Shown: one piece after another, positions 33,170 to 42,812 of the stretch | How positions within the stretch are numbered: the first letter of the stretch is position 1 | How the letters are laid out: each line of letters begins with the position of its first letter | Assembly (NCBI GenBank): GCA_018814305.1 | Contig: JAHJAA010000054.1 | Location: 1 to 57,457 of the forward strand | DNA length: 57,457 bases | Origin: Pseudomonadota bacterium | GTDB taxonomy: Bacteria; Desulfobacterota; Desulfobulbia; Desulfobulbales; JAGXFP01 | Reading direction: 5' to 3' | Made by a program: the position numbers and the translations under genes | Notes under the pieces: generated by a model | The model's database searches: none | Seen by the model: the letters and a program-made list of their open reading frames with translations, nothing else | Told to the model about the DNA's origin: nothing

Positions 33170-33802
33170 TCAGTTGACCAGCCCTTTCTCCATGGCGTAG
33201 CGGATCAGATCAGCGGTGGAGTCGACGTTAAGTTTTTCAATAATCCTGGCCTGATAGGTACTGACTGTTTTCGGGCTGAGGCAAAGTTCTTCACCGATAT
33301 CTTTAAGCTTTTTGCCAACGGCAATGAGACACAACACCTGATACTCCCGGTCTGAGAGGTCCTCATGGGGGGCGTCGTCCGGTGATTTTTCCATGGTTGA
33401 GACTAATTTACTTGCCAGGGATGGGGTCATGTATTTCTGGCCGTTAGCCACCTTGCGGATGGCAGCAGTCAACTCTCCTGCCGCGCTTTTCTTGGTTAAA
33501 TAACCAGCAGCACCAGCCCGCATCACTCTGATCGCGTACTGGTCCTCCGAGTGCATGGTGAGGATCAGCACGGGCAGACTCGGTTTTTCCTCTTGCAACT
33601 CTTTCAGTACTCGAAGACCGTCCTTGCCGGGCATGGAAATATCCAGAACGACCACGTCCACTTCCTGTGACAACGCCATCCGGAGAATATCGTGGCCATT
33701 GTCCGCTTCTCCGATCACCTGGATACCTTCTTCTTCGGCAAGGATCTGTTTCAGGCCGTCTCGAACAATGGTATGGTCATCGGCGATCATTACTTTAATC
33801 AT
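33170..33802 (-). CDS. NarL/FixJ-type response regulator
   Basis: The 210-residue protein has a receiver (about 1-120) with ADDH near the start, phospho-acceptor Asp in VVVLDISMPGKDG and Lys in YLTKKSAAGEL, and a LuxR-type helix-turn-helix (about 145-205, LSDREYQVLCLIAVGKKLKDIGEELCLSPKTVSTYQARI). It binds DNA as a dimer after phosphorylation. Its start overlaps the end of the giant sensor kinase by eight bases, so the two are a translationally coupled pair. Targets unknown. Confidence 0.95.
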   Translation of the reverse strand: MIKVMIADDHTIVRDGLKQILAEEEGIQVIGEADNGHDILRMALSQEVDVVVLDISMPGKDGLRVLKELQEEKPSLPVLILTMHSEDQYAIRVMRAGAAGYLTKKSAAGELTAAIRKVANGQKYMTPSLASKLVSTMEKSPDDAPHEDLSDREYQVLCLIAVGKKLKDIGEELCLSPKTVSTYQARIIEKLNVDSTADLIRYAMEKGLVN

Positions 33803-36800
33803 GCTCTTTCTCTATTAAGGGATTGATTTTTGGTATAACGGCCCGGACAAGAGTGCCGCCGAAGGGTTGCCTGGTAATGAGAATCTGGCCGCCATGAGGC
33901 CGGATCCGTTCCTGCATGCCATGGATTCCAATGGAGGTCGGAGCCCGAAGTTGGTGCTTTTCGATGCCAATCCCGTTGTCCCTGATTTCAAGGATCAGGG
34001 AATCCTGCTGGTCATCCAGAATCACCTCAACCGCGTCGGCTTTGGCATGGCGGGCAATATTTGTCAGTGCCTCCTGGCAGATACGGAACATCGCCGTGGC
34101 CGCCTCGGGGGGCAAGGTGATACCGTCGGTCGCGCCACTTAAGTGGTAGCTTATCACTGAAAATCGTTTGGCAAATTCGTCCACCTGCCACTCGATGGCG
34201 GCGCCGATCCCGAAGTGATCGAGGATTGCCGGTCTCAGTTCGGTGCAGATTCGTTGGATCGAGGCGATGGTTGTGTCGATAATTTCTGACATGGCCCGCA
34301 CCTTGCTCTGTAGCCTATGGTCATCCTGCGGAAGTTTCCGGGCCAGCCAGGATACGTCCATATCAAGGGCGGTGAGGGCCTGGCCCAGGTCGTCATGGAT
34401 ATTTCGAGCGATTCTGGTCTTCTCTTCTTCTCGTATCGACTGAAGATGTTCAGACAGATTTCTGAGCTGGTTGCGAGATAACTGTAGTTCATTTTCAGTA
34501 ACTTTGCGTTCTCTGATATCGCGGGTGATTCCCAGGAGACTTTGCAACTTGTTTTGGGGGTCATAGAGGAAACAGATATTAACCTCGCAACAGATGGTCG
34601 TACCGTCTTTGCACAGGAGGTCCAGTTCAAGGCTCCTGGTCCGACTCAGGTCTTTGTTCGGCCATTCTTCCCGCTCCATCTCTTCGGCAAAAGCCCCCAT
34701 CGCCAGCTTGTAGGCCTCTTGGGTCATGGATTCGTGCAGGGGCATGGCCATGGCCTCTTCAGCGGTGAATCCACGCATTTTTTCCACGGAGGGACTGATG
34801 TACGTGTACCGCAGGTTCAGATCCATGGTCCAGATCACATCGGTGATGTTTTCCGCCAGGAGCCGGTAATGTTGCTCCCGTTCTCGAAGGTCGTCTTCCA
34901 GCTTTTTCCTCTCTTTAATCTCCCGACTCAGGTCCTGGTAAAGTTCCTTCATAGCTTCGAAGAGTCTGGAATTCTCAAGGGAGATGGCAATCTGGGAGGC
35001 CAGGAGTTTCAATACTTTAACCCGTTCATCGGTAAAGACCCCGGTGATTAGATTGTTTTCAAGGTAGAGAAGGGCGACAATTTTTTCTTGATGCGTTACC
35101 GGTAGGCAAAGCAGTGAAAAAACTTTATGGCTGGAGAGGTACGGATCATGGGCAAAGCGGGGGTCGGTTGAGGCTTGGGCTAGGACGATTTCTTCACCGG
35201 TTCGGGCCACAAAATTGATGATCGATATGGCAAGTTCGTTATGGTGGCCGACTGGTTTGTTGTCAAAAATCGTGATTTGTGATTTTCCCACGGCCCCTTC
35301 GGCCAGGACAAACAAGCCATTTATCTCATCAACCGTCACAAACACCCCCCGTTGGGCTCCGGCATTTTCGATGATAATCCGCAGCATTTGCTCTAACAAG
35401 CCTTTGAGTTCCATCTCCCGGGTCAAGGCTCTGGCTGCTTTAAAGATGGATTGCAGGTCAAGGGAGTAGAGCTCTGTCTCCTCGGTCGTGGGGCCAGTGG
35501 ACCGGGTTGCCGTAAAGAACTGGGGGTGTTCTTCCCGAAGCTGGGTAACCTTGGTTTGGGCTCCCCAACCTTCATAACAGGTCACGGCGGTTGTTATTTG
35601 CCCTGCGGCCAGATCATCAAGTCCCTGGGAGAGATAAAACCTGGCGGCCAGTTCATGGGCAATTGCTTCATCCTGGAGATACCCGTTTTCTCGAGCCGTC
35701 TCAATCGCTTCGTTGTAGAGCTGGAGGGCCGCCATTGGCTGTTGAGCGTTTCGTTTGGCCTCCGCTTCGAGCAGAAGATATTTTTGCCGGAAATTGAATG
35801 GGGCCTGGGTGGACCAGGTATATAATTTGTTCCTGCATTTGCGTAATCGAATTGGCAGGCATTTCTCGTTGAGCGGCAAGCGGCCCCGACAGAGTTTAGC
35901 AAGAACCAGCCCATGGTAGAAATAAAAATCAGCGACCTCGAGTTTACCCAGCAAAATCGTCTCGATGTCACCATAGACCTTGGACCCGAATGAAAAGGCC
36001 TCTCGTTCTCGGTGGTTCAGGTACAAAAGTTGCTGTTTGACCAGGTAATAATCGTAGAGGGTCGTTTTTATTTCCTGTCCGGTCATTCCGGCTAGAAGCT
36101 TTTCTTCATTAAAATCATCATTGCTGAGGCTGTCCGGTGCGGTGGTTTCTCCGGACAAGGCGGAGGCCGCCTGTAAAAAAAGAATCTGGACCTCGACTTT
36201 TGCTTTGAATCTGGCCTTTTTGCAAAAGGTCAGGTATTCCCGGGTTTTTTGTTTGATTGTATCAAGGGGCTCTCCCTGTGACCAGTGGTAAACCGCGAGG
36301 GCTGCAACGCTATAGGCGGCATAGGTCAGATCTCCGTGACGGAGACCGAGTTGTAATGATTTTTGGAGATACTCGGCGTCCTTTTGAGCCGGTTGGGTCC
36401 AGTGAGACAGCAGGGCTCCGAAGATATAGTAGAGCTTGCAACCCAGGCCGGTATCGGAAAGCCGTCCATAGAGTTCCAGGCCGACTTCTCCAAACCGGCG
36501 ACCATTCTCGTACTCGCCGAATACCGCTCCGATTATACAACCAAAGGCCATGTACGCGTACGGGGATTGGGGGGTATTGCCACATTCCAGCGACATCCGG
36601 ACCATTCGCATCAGCAGAAAAACCAGGAGATCCCGATTGCTGAAATAGGCCGGTGGAACCATCTTGATCAGAAGATTCATGATGGCCTGCTGTTCGGAAT
36701 CAGTCATTTCCGGCAGGGTTAGAATGGTCTCTATCTTACGTTTACGGAAGTGCCATTTGATAAAGGCCAGTTCTGTAAGAATTAATGGCTTGAGGGGCAG

Positions 36801-39350
36801 GGAATTAATCTTGAAGCCGAGAGTCTGTAACCCTTTTCTGCCGCAGGTGAGCGCTTGGCCGATTTCCCCGCGGATTTCATAGAGAACCACCATCAGGGCA
36901 TAGACTTCAGCCCGGTCAAGCCGGTTGGTGGTATGATCAAGGATTGTTTGAAAGATCTCGGCTGCCTCTTCGAATCGGGCGCAGAGGAAGAGGCTTTCTG
37001 CCAATTCCAGGGAAAGGGGGTAGGTCAGGGCATAGTGGGATTGCCAGCCATTTTCGGTAAGCAGAGCAAGCCCGCCTTCCAAATAACCGGCTGCCGCGTT
37101 GTACGCTGCGGCCGCTTTGGCCTTGCGGCCTGTTTTTAAGAAAAGTGCGGCAACCCGGCGGCATTCGGTTGGCTCCGCGATCAGTGGGATGGCGTGGAGA
37201 AATTGATCGGCAATGGTATAGAGCCATTTTTCCCAATCGCTATCTGCCCCTATATCCGTCAACAACCGAGCAATCCGGAGATGGACGGCTGGGCGGTCAT
37301 TTTCCGGGATCAACGAATAGCCGGCTTGCTGGATTCGATCATGCAGAAAACGGTGGGAGTGAGGTGAACGCTGGTCGTGGCAGGGGAGGAGGAGCCCTGC
37401 CCTTACGGCCGCCTGGAGTAATATGGTGGTGTAGGTCGGGCTGAATCCACCGAGCGCTGCCAGAAAATCGGTATCGAATCGGTTGCCAAGGCAGGATGCA
37501 AATTTGAGTAGTTTCTGCCCATCATCAGTCAGGTTCCTGATCCGGGTTGTCATCAGAGAGACGATGTCCTCGGTGAGGCCGTGGTCGCAGATTGCTTCCA
37601 GGTTCCAGGTCCATACCCCCACCACGGGGTCAAAGGTTAATAACTGGAGTCGAAAAAGCGTCAGGATCAGTTGTTTGGCAAAAAAAGGATTTCCGTCCGT
37701 GGTATTGATCAGCAGATCGGCCATGGGCGTGATGGTTTCCGGTTGGCAGTGCAAGGTGTCGGCTAACAGGTTAAGGAGGTCCTCTCTGGTCAAGGGTGAT
37801 AAAGCGATGATCCGGTTGGGAATGGTCTCGTCTCTGCGGTGGAGCAACTGCTGCAAAGGATGGTCGTCAGCCATCTCGGTATCCCTGAAGGCTCCAAGGA
37901 GTAGAAATGGTTCATCAGCCAGGGTTACCAGCAGACTCTCGACTAATTCCTGGCTGGCGGTGTCCATCCACTGAAGATCATCAAGAAAGAGCAGCAGGGG
38001 AGAACTTTTTTTGACAAAGATACTGATGAATTTTTGGAAAACCAGATTGAATCGATTACGGGTTTCGTCTGGTGGCAGGCTAACCACCGGAGGTTGTGGG
38101 CCGATGAGAAGTTCCACCTCGGGCAGGACATCGATGATGATTCGTCCATTTTCGCCGAGGACTGCGGCGATTTCTCGGCTGCGGATTTTTAAACGACTTT
38201 CGCTCTTGGTGAGGAGTTGCCGGATCAGTCCCTGAAAGGCTTCGACGATGCCACTGTATGGAATGTCCCGATATTGTACGAATTTTCCATGGATTACGTA
38301 TCCAGGACCGGTGGCCTCGGAGGAGGACATGGTCTTTTGGACCAGGGAACTCTTGCCGCAGCCGGGTGGCCCGCTAACGAGCAGGACGTGAGCTTTGCTG
38401 CCCTCCAGGAGCCCGTTAATGGCTGAAGTAATGGTGCCAATTTCGTCTTGGCGGCCATAGAGTTTGGTGGGGAAGCGCGGAGTAGTGGGTATATCGTAAC
38501 GGCCGATGGTGAAATCTTGATCGGGACCTCCTGTCTCAAGTGCAATCAGGCATTGCCTCAGGTCGCACAGGAGGCCATAGGCACTCTGGTAGCGGGCATC
38601 AACGCCTTTCTCCAGAAGTTTAAGTACGATATCGTTGATGATTTTGGCCGTACGGTCCTGTTCGGCCAGAGGGCGGGTCGGATGCTCACTTATGTGGGCG
38701 GCGATGAGCGCCAGGCGGCTTTCGCCGGCAAAGGGGAGGCGATCTGCCAGCAATTGGTAGAGGATGATGCCAAGGGCATAAAGATCGGAGCGGTGGTCAA
38801 CCGGTTGCAGGATGCGGCCGGTTTGCTCAGGTGCCATGTAAGCCAGCAATTCAAGCGACAGACCGTGCAGGGAGTCTTCCGGAGAGATCTCAGGCGAGAT
38901 GAATCTGGGGGAGATGAATTTAATCTGCCATCCATTCTGGTCAACCAGGATGGTATCGGGGGTTAAGGCAAGATGGGCAAAGGAACGGCTATGCAACTGC
39001 CCGAGCCCTTCGGCCAGGGCCAGGGCCAGCTGAAGATATCCGTATAAATCCAGCCCGGAAACATGATCAAGTCGGGATAGGGGGATACCGTCAAATGCTT
39101 CCAGGACGAGAAAAACATCTTGTCCGTTATATTCCAGGGTGTGGGGTTGCAGGAAACATTTCAGGCCAAGGGTTCTGGTCGTTTCATATTCACTGTTGAG
39201 GCGGTCGAAACAGACGGCCTTTCTGGGTTCGTTCCGGCAGCGTTTGATCAGAATCTGTTGGCCGTCCCGGATTCGTTCTCCTTTAAACAATTCCGATCCG
39301 TAGTCCCGGCCAACCAGTTCTCCAAGAATATATCCCGACATGTGAATCAT
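33795..39350 (-). CDS. Giant pseudokinase-AAA ATPase-GAF-PAS histidine kinase (1851 aa)
   Basis: Domains in order: protein-kinase-like fold (1-270), STAND/AAA ATPase with Walker A GPPGCGKS (327-334) and Walker B LLLFLDDLQ (452-460), a long helical TPR-like region (about 700-1250), GAF (about 1310-1465), PAS (about 1490-1615) and a HisKA_3 kinase with His1652 in NIHDDLGQ followed by an ATPase domain (DNGIGIE). The kinase-like domain keeps YMAPEQTGRI and DHRSDLYALGIILYQLL, but the catalytic HRD/HKD reads HLA (126-128) and the DFG position reads ISP, so it should not phosphorylate. The protein appears cytoplasmic and is coupled to the NarL-type regulator. Domain borders beyond residue 470 are estimates. 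Confidence 0.92.
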   Translation of the reverse strand: MIHMSGYILGELVGRDYGSELFKGERIRDGQQILIKRCRNEPRKAVCFDRLNSEYETTRTLGLKCFLQPHTLEYNGQDVFLVLEAFDGIPLSRLDHVSGLDLYGYLQLALALAEGLGQLHSRSFAHLALTPDTILVDQNGWQIKFISPRFISPEISPEDSLHGLSLELLAYMAPEQTGRILQPVDHRSDLYALGIILYQLLADRLPFAGESRLALIAAHISEHPTRPLAEQDRTAKIINDIVLKLLEKGVDARYQSAYGLLCDLRQCLIALETGGPDQDFTIGRYDIPTTPRFPTKLYGRQDEIGTITSAINGLLEGSKAHVLLVSGPPGCGKSSLVQKTMSSSEATGPGYVIHGKFVQYRDIPYSGIVEAFQGLIRQLLTKSESRLKIRSREIAAVLGENGRIIIDVLPEVELLIGPQPPVVSLPPDETRNRFNLVFQKFISIFVKKSSPLLLFLDDLQWMDTASQELVESLLVTLADEPFLLLGAFRDTEMADDHPLQQLLHRRDETIPNRIIALSPLTREDLLNLLADTLHCQPETITPMADLLINTTDGNPFFAKQLILTLFRLQLLTFDPVVGVWTWNLEAICDHGLTEDIVSLMTTRIRNLTDDGQKLLKFASCLGNRFDTDFLAALGGFSPTYTTILLQAAVRAGLLLPCHDQRSPHSHRFLHDRIQQAGYSLIPENDRPAVHLRIARLLTDIGADSDWEKWLYTIADQFLHAIPLIAEPTECRRVAALFLKTGRKAKAAAAYNAAAGYLEGGLALLTENGWQSHYALTYPLSLELAESLFLCARFEEAAEIFQTILDHTTNRLDRAEVYALMVVLYEIRGEIGQALTCGRKGLQTLGFKINSLPLKPLILTELAFIKWHFRKRKIETILTLPEMTDSEQQAIMNLLIKMVPPAYFSNRDLLVFLLMRMVRMSLECGNTPQSPYAYMAFGCIIGAVFGEYENGRRFGEVGLELYGRLSDTGLGCKLYYIFGALLSHWTQPAQKDAEYLQKSLQLGLRHGDLTYAAYSVAALAVYHWSQGEPLDTIKQKTREYLTFCKKARFKAKVEVQILFLQAASALSGETTAPDSLSNDDFNEEKLLAGMTGQEIKTTLYDYYLVKQQLLYLNHREREAFSFGSKVYGDIETILLGKLEVADFYFYHGLVLAKLCRGRLPLNEKCLPIRLRKCRNKLYTWSTQAPFNFRQKYLLLEAEAKRNAQQPMAALQLYNEAIETARENGYLQDEAIAHELAARFYLSQGLDDLAAGQITTAVTCYEGWGAQTKVTQLREEHPQFFTATRSTGPTTEETELYSLDLQSIFKAARALTREMELKGLLEQMLRIIIENAGAQRGVFVTVDEINGLFVLAEGAVGKSQITIFDNKPVGHHNELAISIINFVARTGEEIVLAQASTDPRFAHDPYLSSHKVFSLLCLPVTHQEKIVALLYLENNLITGVFTDERVKVLKLLASQIAISLENSRLFEAMKELYQDLSREIKERKKLEDDLREREQHYRLLAENITDVIWTMDLNLRYTYISPSVEKMRGFTAEEAMAMPLHESMTQEAYKLAMGAFAEEMEREEWPNKDLSRTRSLELDLLCKDGTTICCEVNICFLYDPQNKLQSLLGITRDIRERKVTENELQLSRNQLRNLSEHLQSIREEEKTRIARNIHDDLGQALTALDMDVSWLARKLPQDDHRLQSKVRAMSEIIDTTIASIQRICTELRPAILDHFGIGAAIEWQVDEFAKRFSVISYHLSGATDGITLPPEAATAMFRICQEALTNIARHAKADAVEVILDDQQDSLILEIRDNGIGIEKHQLRAPTSIGIHGMQERIRPHGGQILITRQPFGGTLVRAVIPKINPLIEKEHD

Positions 39351-39713
39351 AGGGTAGTGCTCTTAAGGCAGTATCATAATCTGACTGGCGAAGGAGGTCG
39401 ATACTCTGAACGTAACGAATACTTTGACCATTTTTCCCATTTGGATGCAACCTTTGTTCATGATTGCTGCTGGGGAGTGGTTGCCTGGGCATGTTCAGAT
39501 GTTCTGCTGTAAATTTTTGGTTGCCGCCTGCCCTTCAGCGGGAAAGTTTGGGATTGTTTTGCCTCCAAGTGAATGAAGAAACGAAAAGCATTCGTATACG
39601 GAAAAATTTCATTTTGCTATGATGAACGAAGAGATGTCCGGTTCCTGTATCAGGAATGAGGATATTGGCGTTACCTGGGTTGTTAAAAGCACGGCATTTG
39701 AGGAGGAGTGGGT
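39351..39713. other. Divergent intergenic region before the giant kinase and a lipoprotein gene
   Basis: About 360 bases without a gene. A TATGAT at 39618-39623 could be a -10 for the lipoprotein gene, with no clear -35. AGGAGGAG (39701-39708) is the lipoprotein ribosome binding site. Nothing else is recognised. Confidence 0.4.
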
Positions 39714-40814
39714 ATGAAAAAGACTATCATTGGGATCAGTTTGCTCTGGATCGTTGGTATGCTGGTTGCCTGCAGTGGGGGTGGTGGGGGGAAAAGTTCC
39801 GCCCCGACCGGCACCGTTGGTTTGTATATTACCGATGCCATGGGCGATTACCAGCAGGTGACTGCGACTCTTAAAGATGTTCAACTGCGGCACACCGGGC
39901 AGGGGCGTTCCTGTGATCTTTTGGTCGGAGAAGAGTCCGTGGATATCGCGAACCTCGGTGATACCCTGCATTGGCTTGATAATACCGAATGTGAAGTGAC
40001 CGAGTATAATCGGCTTTACCTGGAGTTCGATCAAACTGTCGACCTGATGGATGGGAACAATACCGCCGGAAGCTGTTCCTTTGTCTCCTGGAAAGAGAAA
40101 GGGGGGAGTCCCAATCGGTTGACCTGTATTGATAATACCTGTTCCATCGAGATGACGGGGGCCGTTAATGTGGTGGCCGGGCAGATCACTCCGCTGGCCC
40201 TTGATTTTGATCTTAAGGAGTTTGAGGTCCAGAATTTCGGCGAGACCGACTGTGCGGTGACCATGAAGGTCGAACCCTTGAATCATAATGATATGGAAAA
40301 TCAAAAGCAGAGCGGCTATTCTGAAAGCCTGACCGGTTCGGTTTCCTTACTTGATTCCACTCTCCATACCTTCCTGCTCACCACCAAGCGGGATACGACT
40401 TTGACCGTTGATTATAGTCAATCAGTCTCCAATGGACTCCCGCAACCCGGCCTCGATGCGTTGCTCGATTTTGCTCAGACCGGAAGCCTCAAGACCAGGG
40501 TCCTGGCCGAGACCGTGGTTCCTGATTCCGAAGGTTCCATTACGGCTACCACCATTTATGTCAAGCTGGATGGAAGGCTGTCCGATCTTGATCAGACTGC
40601 GATGACTTTTACCCTGAGTTCGGATAACCTGGTGATTCAGGTCGATTACAGTGTTGCTGAAAATTCAGGGCAGGATGACAGTGATGATAATGTGGAAGGG
40701 ATTCTGGTTGATGATGCCTGGGTTGAAGTCAAACTCTACGGGGTTGATTCGTCGGTCTATTTCGTCCATGAGGTTGAAGTTGAGGATTCCACGGCCCCTG
40801 ATACCAACGACTGA
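39714..40814 (+). CDS. DUF4382-type lipoprotein
   Basis: A 366-residue lipoprotein: MKKTIIGISLLWIVGMLVAC with lipobox Cys20, then GGGGGKSS. The mature part opens TGTVGLYITDAMGDYQQVTATLKDVQL, the DUF4382 signature, a beta-sandwich of unknown function often found in exported lipoproteins. The second half has acidic repeats and DSDDNVEG, suggesting a surface or matrix position and possible calcium binding. ATG at 39714 is supported by AGGAGGAG five bases upstream. It is not close to an operon partner. Confidence 0.88.
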   Translation: MKKTIIGISLLWIVGMLVACSGGGGGKSSAPTGTVGLYITDAMGDYQQVTATLKDVQLRHTGQGRSCDLLVGEESVDIANLGDTLHWLDNTECEVTEYNRLYLEFDQTVDLMDGNNTAGSCSFVSWKEKGGSPNRLTCIDNTCSIEMTGAVNVVAGQITPLALDFDLKEFEVQNFGETDCAVTMKVEPLNHNDMENQKQSGYSESLTGSVSLLDSTLHTFLLTTKRDTTLTVDYSQSVSNGLPQPGLDALLDFAQTGSLKTRVLAETVVPDSEGSITATTIYVKLDGRLSDLDQTAMTFTLSSDNLVIQVDYSVAENSGQDDSDDNVEGILVDDAWVEVKLYGVDSSVYFVHEVEVEDSTAPDTND

Positions 40815-40991
40815 TCACTGAGGATCTCTTGGTTTGGGGATCGGTGGAGCGGTATCAGCAATCAAGTTGAACTTTTGCCGTGAAGGTTTTTCTTGGCGCC
40901 CGTGGCAGCGAGATGGACGGTTCGAGAGTCTGGGGACTCGCTCCGTTGGTATGACTAAAACATGTTTGATATCCTCTGAGGAAACGGGCGC

Positions 40992-41732
40992 GTGAAAAAT
41001 CAGGAAAACTGGCAACCGGGGAAGTATGTCTATCGGAAGGGAAAACTGGTTGCGTCAAGGGATACCAATGAAATTCGTTGCGGATCACGCTTGGTTGCTG
41101 ATCTGGTCGCCGGGTTGTATGACACAGCGCTTCGGCGCCATGCAAAAGGTCGGTTGCTGGATCTGGGATGCGGCAAGGTGCCCCTCTACTTGGTTTACAG
41201 GGATCTGGTGACGGAAAATATCTGCGTCGATTGGGAAAACACCCAGCATACCAATGATTATCTTGACTATGAATGTGACCTGACCCGGGAATTACCCTTT
41301 GCCGATGGATCGTTTGACACCATTATTCTTTCCGACGTCCTTGAGCATATCCCCCAGCCGGAAATCCTTTGGCGGGAGATGGCCCGGTTGTTGGCTCCGG
41401 GGGGGAAGATCGTCATGAATGTCCCTTTCTTCTACTGGCTCCATGAGCGGCCCCACGATTATTATCGATATACTGAATTCGCCCTGCGCCGTTTTGTTGA
41501 ACTTTCCGGATTGAGCCTGGTCCAGCTGGAGTCGGTGGGGGGCTCTCCGGAGATTTTGGCTGATATGCTTGCCAAGCATATCCAGTTTATCCCGGCGGTC
41601 GGAAAACCGACGGCGGTTTTTATTCAATACCTGGCCCAGCTATTCGTAAAGACCTCTCCTGGCAAGAAGATATCGAAAAAAACCAGCGAGGGGTACCCGT
41701 TCGGCTACTTTCTGGTTGTGGAAAAACCCTGA
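40992..41732 (+). CDS. Class I SAM-dependent methyltransferase
   Basis: The 246-residue cytoplasmic protein has SAM motif I LLDLGCGKVPL, an acidic loop ICVDWENTQH, motif IV FDTIILSDVLEHIPQP, and GGKIVMNVPFFYWLHERPHDYYRYTEFALRRF, a sequence typical of methyltransferases linked to polysaccharide or lipid modification. Starts with GTG after GAGGAAACG. No glycosyltransferases lie nearby, so the substrate is open. Flagellar genes start 290 bases downstream, and flagellin modification is possible but not shown. Confidence 0.85.
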   Translation: MKNQENWQPGKYVYRKGKLVASRDTNEIRCGSRLVADLVAGLYDTALRRHAKGRLLDLGCGKVPLYLVYRDLVTENICVDWENTQHTNDYLDYECDLTRELPFADGSFDTIILSDVLEHIPQPEILWREMARLLAPGGKIVMNVPFFYWLHERPHDYYRYTEFALRRFVELSGLSLVQLESVGGSPEILADMLAKHIQFIPAVGKPTAVFIQYLAQLFVKTSPGKKISKKTSEGYPFGYFLVVEKP

Positions 41733-41852
41733 TTCATCAGCCCGGCAAGGAGCTTTGCCCAAATAGTTCATTTCTCTAGTTTCTCCTCCCGCCCCTTCGC
41801 CGATTTACCCTCCTTCAGCTTTCTTGGTTAGAAACCCCTTAATTCTCCTGGG

Positions 41853-41877
41853 CAGGTGGGAAAATTGTGCCCACCTG
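41853..41877. terminator. Hairpin CAGGTGGG/CCCACCTG after the methyltransferase gene
   Basis: Eight perfect base pairs (41853-41860 with 41870-41877) and a nine-base AT-rich loop lie 120 bases after the methyltransferase stop. No T-run follows, so it is a candidate mRNA 3' structure rather than a definite terminator. Confidence 0.35.
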
Positions 41878-41970
41878 TCGCCCTTGCATCCTGCTCGGGC
41901 GCGGGAACTTCATGGTTTAACTTTCAAGAATAACTTTAAAAACAATGAGATGGGAATCCCCTTTTTTGTG

Positions 41971-41986
41971 TGGCATGCAAGTTGCT
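41971..41986 (+). promoter_or_regulatory. Sigma-54 promoter of the flagellar operon
   Basis: TGGCATGCAAGTTGCT has the -24 GG and -12 GC separated by ten bases, matching TGGCAY-N5-TTGCW. It lies 34 bases before flgF. RpoN-dependent expression of middle flagellar genes is common in Proteobacteria and Desulfobacterota. Confidence 0.85.
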
Positions 41987-42019
41987 TTGTAAGCGATCAA
42001 CACCAAATAAGGAGCCACC

Positions 42020-42751
42020 ATGTTCATCAAAAATAAACTGGCGTTACTGGAAAGTGTCGAGGCCATGCTGTCCCAGGAACAGCGGATGAACCAGATCGCC
42101 AACAATCTGGCTAATGTGGATACCTCGGGCTATAAGCGGGAGAGCAACACCTTCTGGGAGGTCCTGATCACGCAGGGTGATAAGCCCCAACGAGTGGGCA
42201 AAGGGGTCCAGGTGGTGACCGATGCCAGTCAGGGACGGCTGGAACCAACCGGCAATCCCCTGGATCTGGCTCTGGCCGGCGAGGGGTATTTCAGGATCCA
42301 GACCCCCAACGGTATTCGCTATACCCGGGACGGGAATTTCCAACTCAATCAGCAGGGACAGTTGTCCACCGCAAGCGGGGCCCTGGTCATGGGGGAAGGC
42401 GGTTCGATTGTGGTGAGCGGCAGCAATGTAACCATCGCTGAGGATGGTCGGGTCAGGGTAGATGGCGTTCTGGTCGATCGAATTGGGGTGGCGCGGTTTG
42501 CCGATCTGGACATGCTTAAAAAAGAGGGGATGAATCTCTATCGGATGTCCGATGAAGGGGCGGTGGAAGTGGCGGCTGACAATGTGACTATTCAGCAGGG
42601 GTATCTGGAAGGATCCAACGTCAACACGGTTTCTGAAATGACCGATATGATGGCCCTTTACCGTGACTATGAGTCCCAGCAGCGGGCGATCCGGATAGCC
42701 GATGATCTTGATGATCAGGCGGTCCGCAAGGTCGGCCGGTTGATGGCTTAA
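42020..42751 (+). CDS. flgF: Flagellar basal-body rod protein FlgF
   Basis: FlgF forms part of the proximal rod of the flagellar axle, in the periplasm after type III export. The 243-residue protein has the rod/hook N-terminal signature QIANNLANVDTSGYKRES and the conserved C-terminal helix NTVSEMTDMMALYRDYESQQRAIRIADDLDDQAV. GGAG before the ATG is clear. It heads the operon behind a sigma-54 promoter. The length and end residues fit flgF rather than flgG or flgE; synteny with flgG next supports it. Confidence 0.94.
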   Translation: MFIKNKLALLESVEAMLSQEQRMNQIANNLANVDTSGYKRESNTFWEVLITQGDKPQRVGKGVQVVTDASQGRLEPTGNPLDLALAGEGYFRIQTPNGIRYTRDGNFQLNQQGQLSTASGALVMGEGGSIVVSGSNVTIAEDGRVRVDGVLVDRIGVARFADLDMLKKEGMNLYRMSDEGAVEVAADNVTIQQGYLEGSNVNTVSEMTDMMALYRDYESQQRAIRIADDLDDQAVRKVGRLMA

Positions 42752-42812
42752 ACGTAGGTGAAATCCGGGCGATGAGCCCGGACCTTTAATCCTTAAAACC
42801 GGGAGTGAAAGA

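Noticed and set aside
39609-40304. 231-codon reverse frame opposite the DUF4382 lipoprotein
   Set aside because: The forward gene has a lipobox and strong ribosome binding site; the reverse frame has neither.
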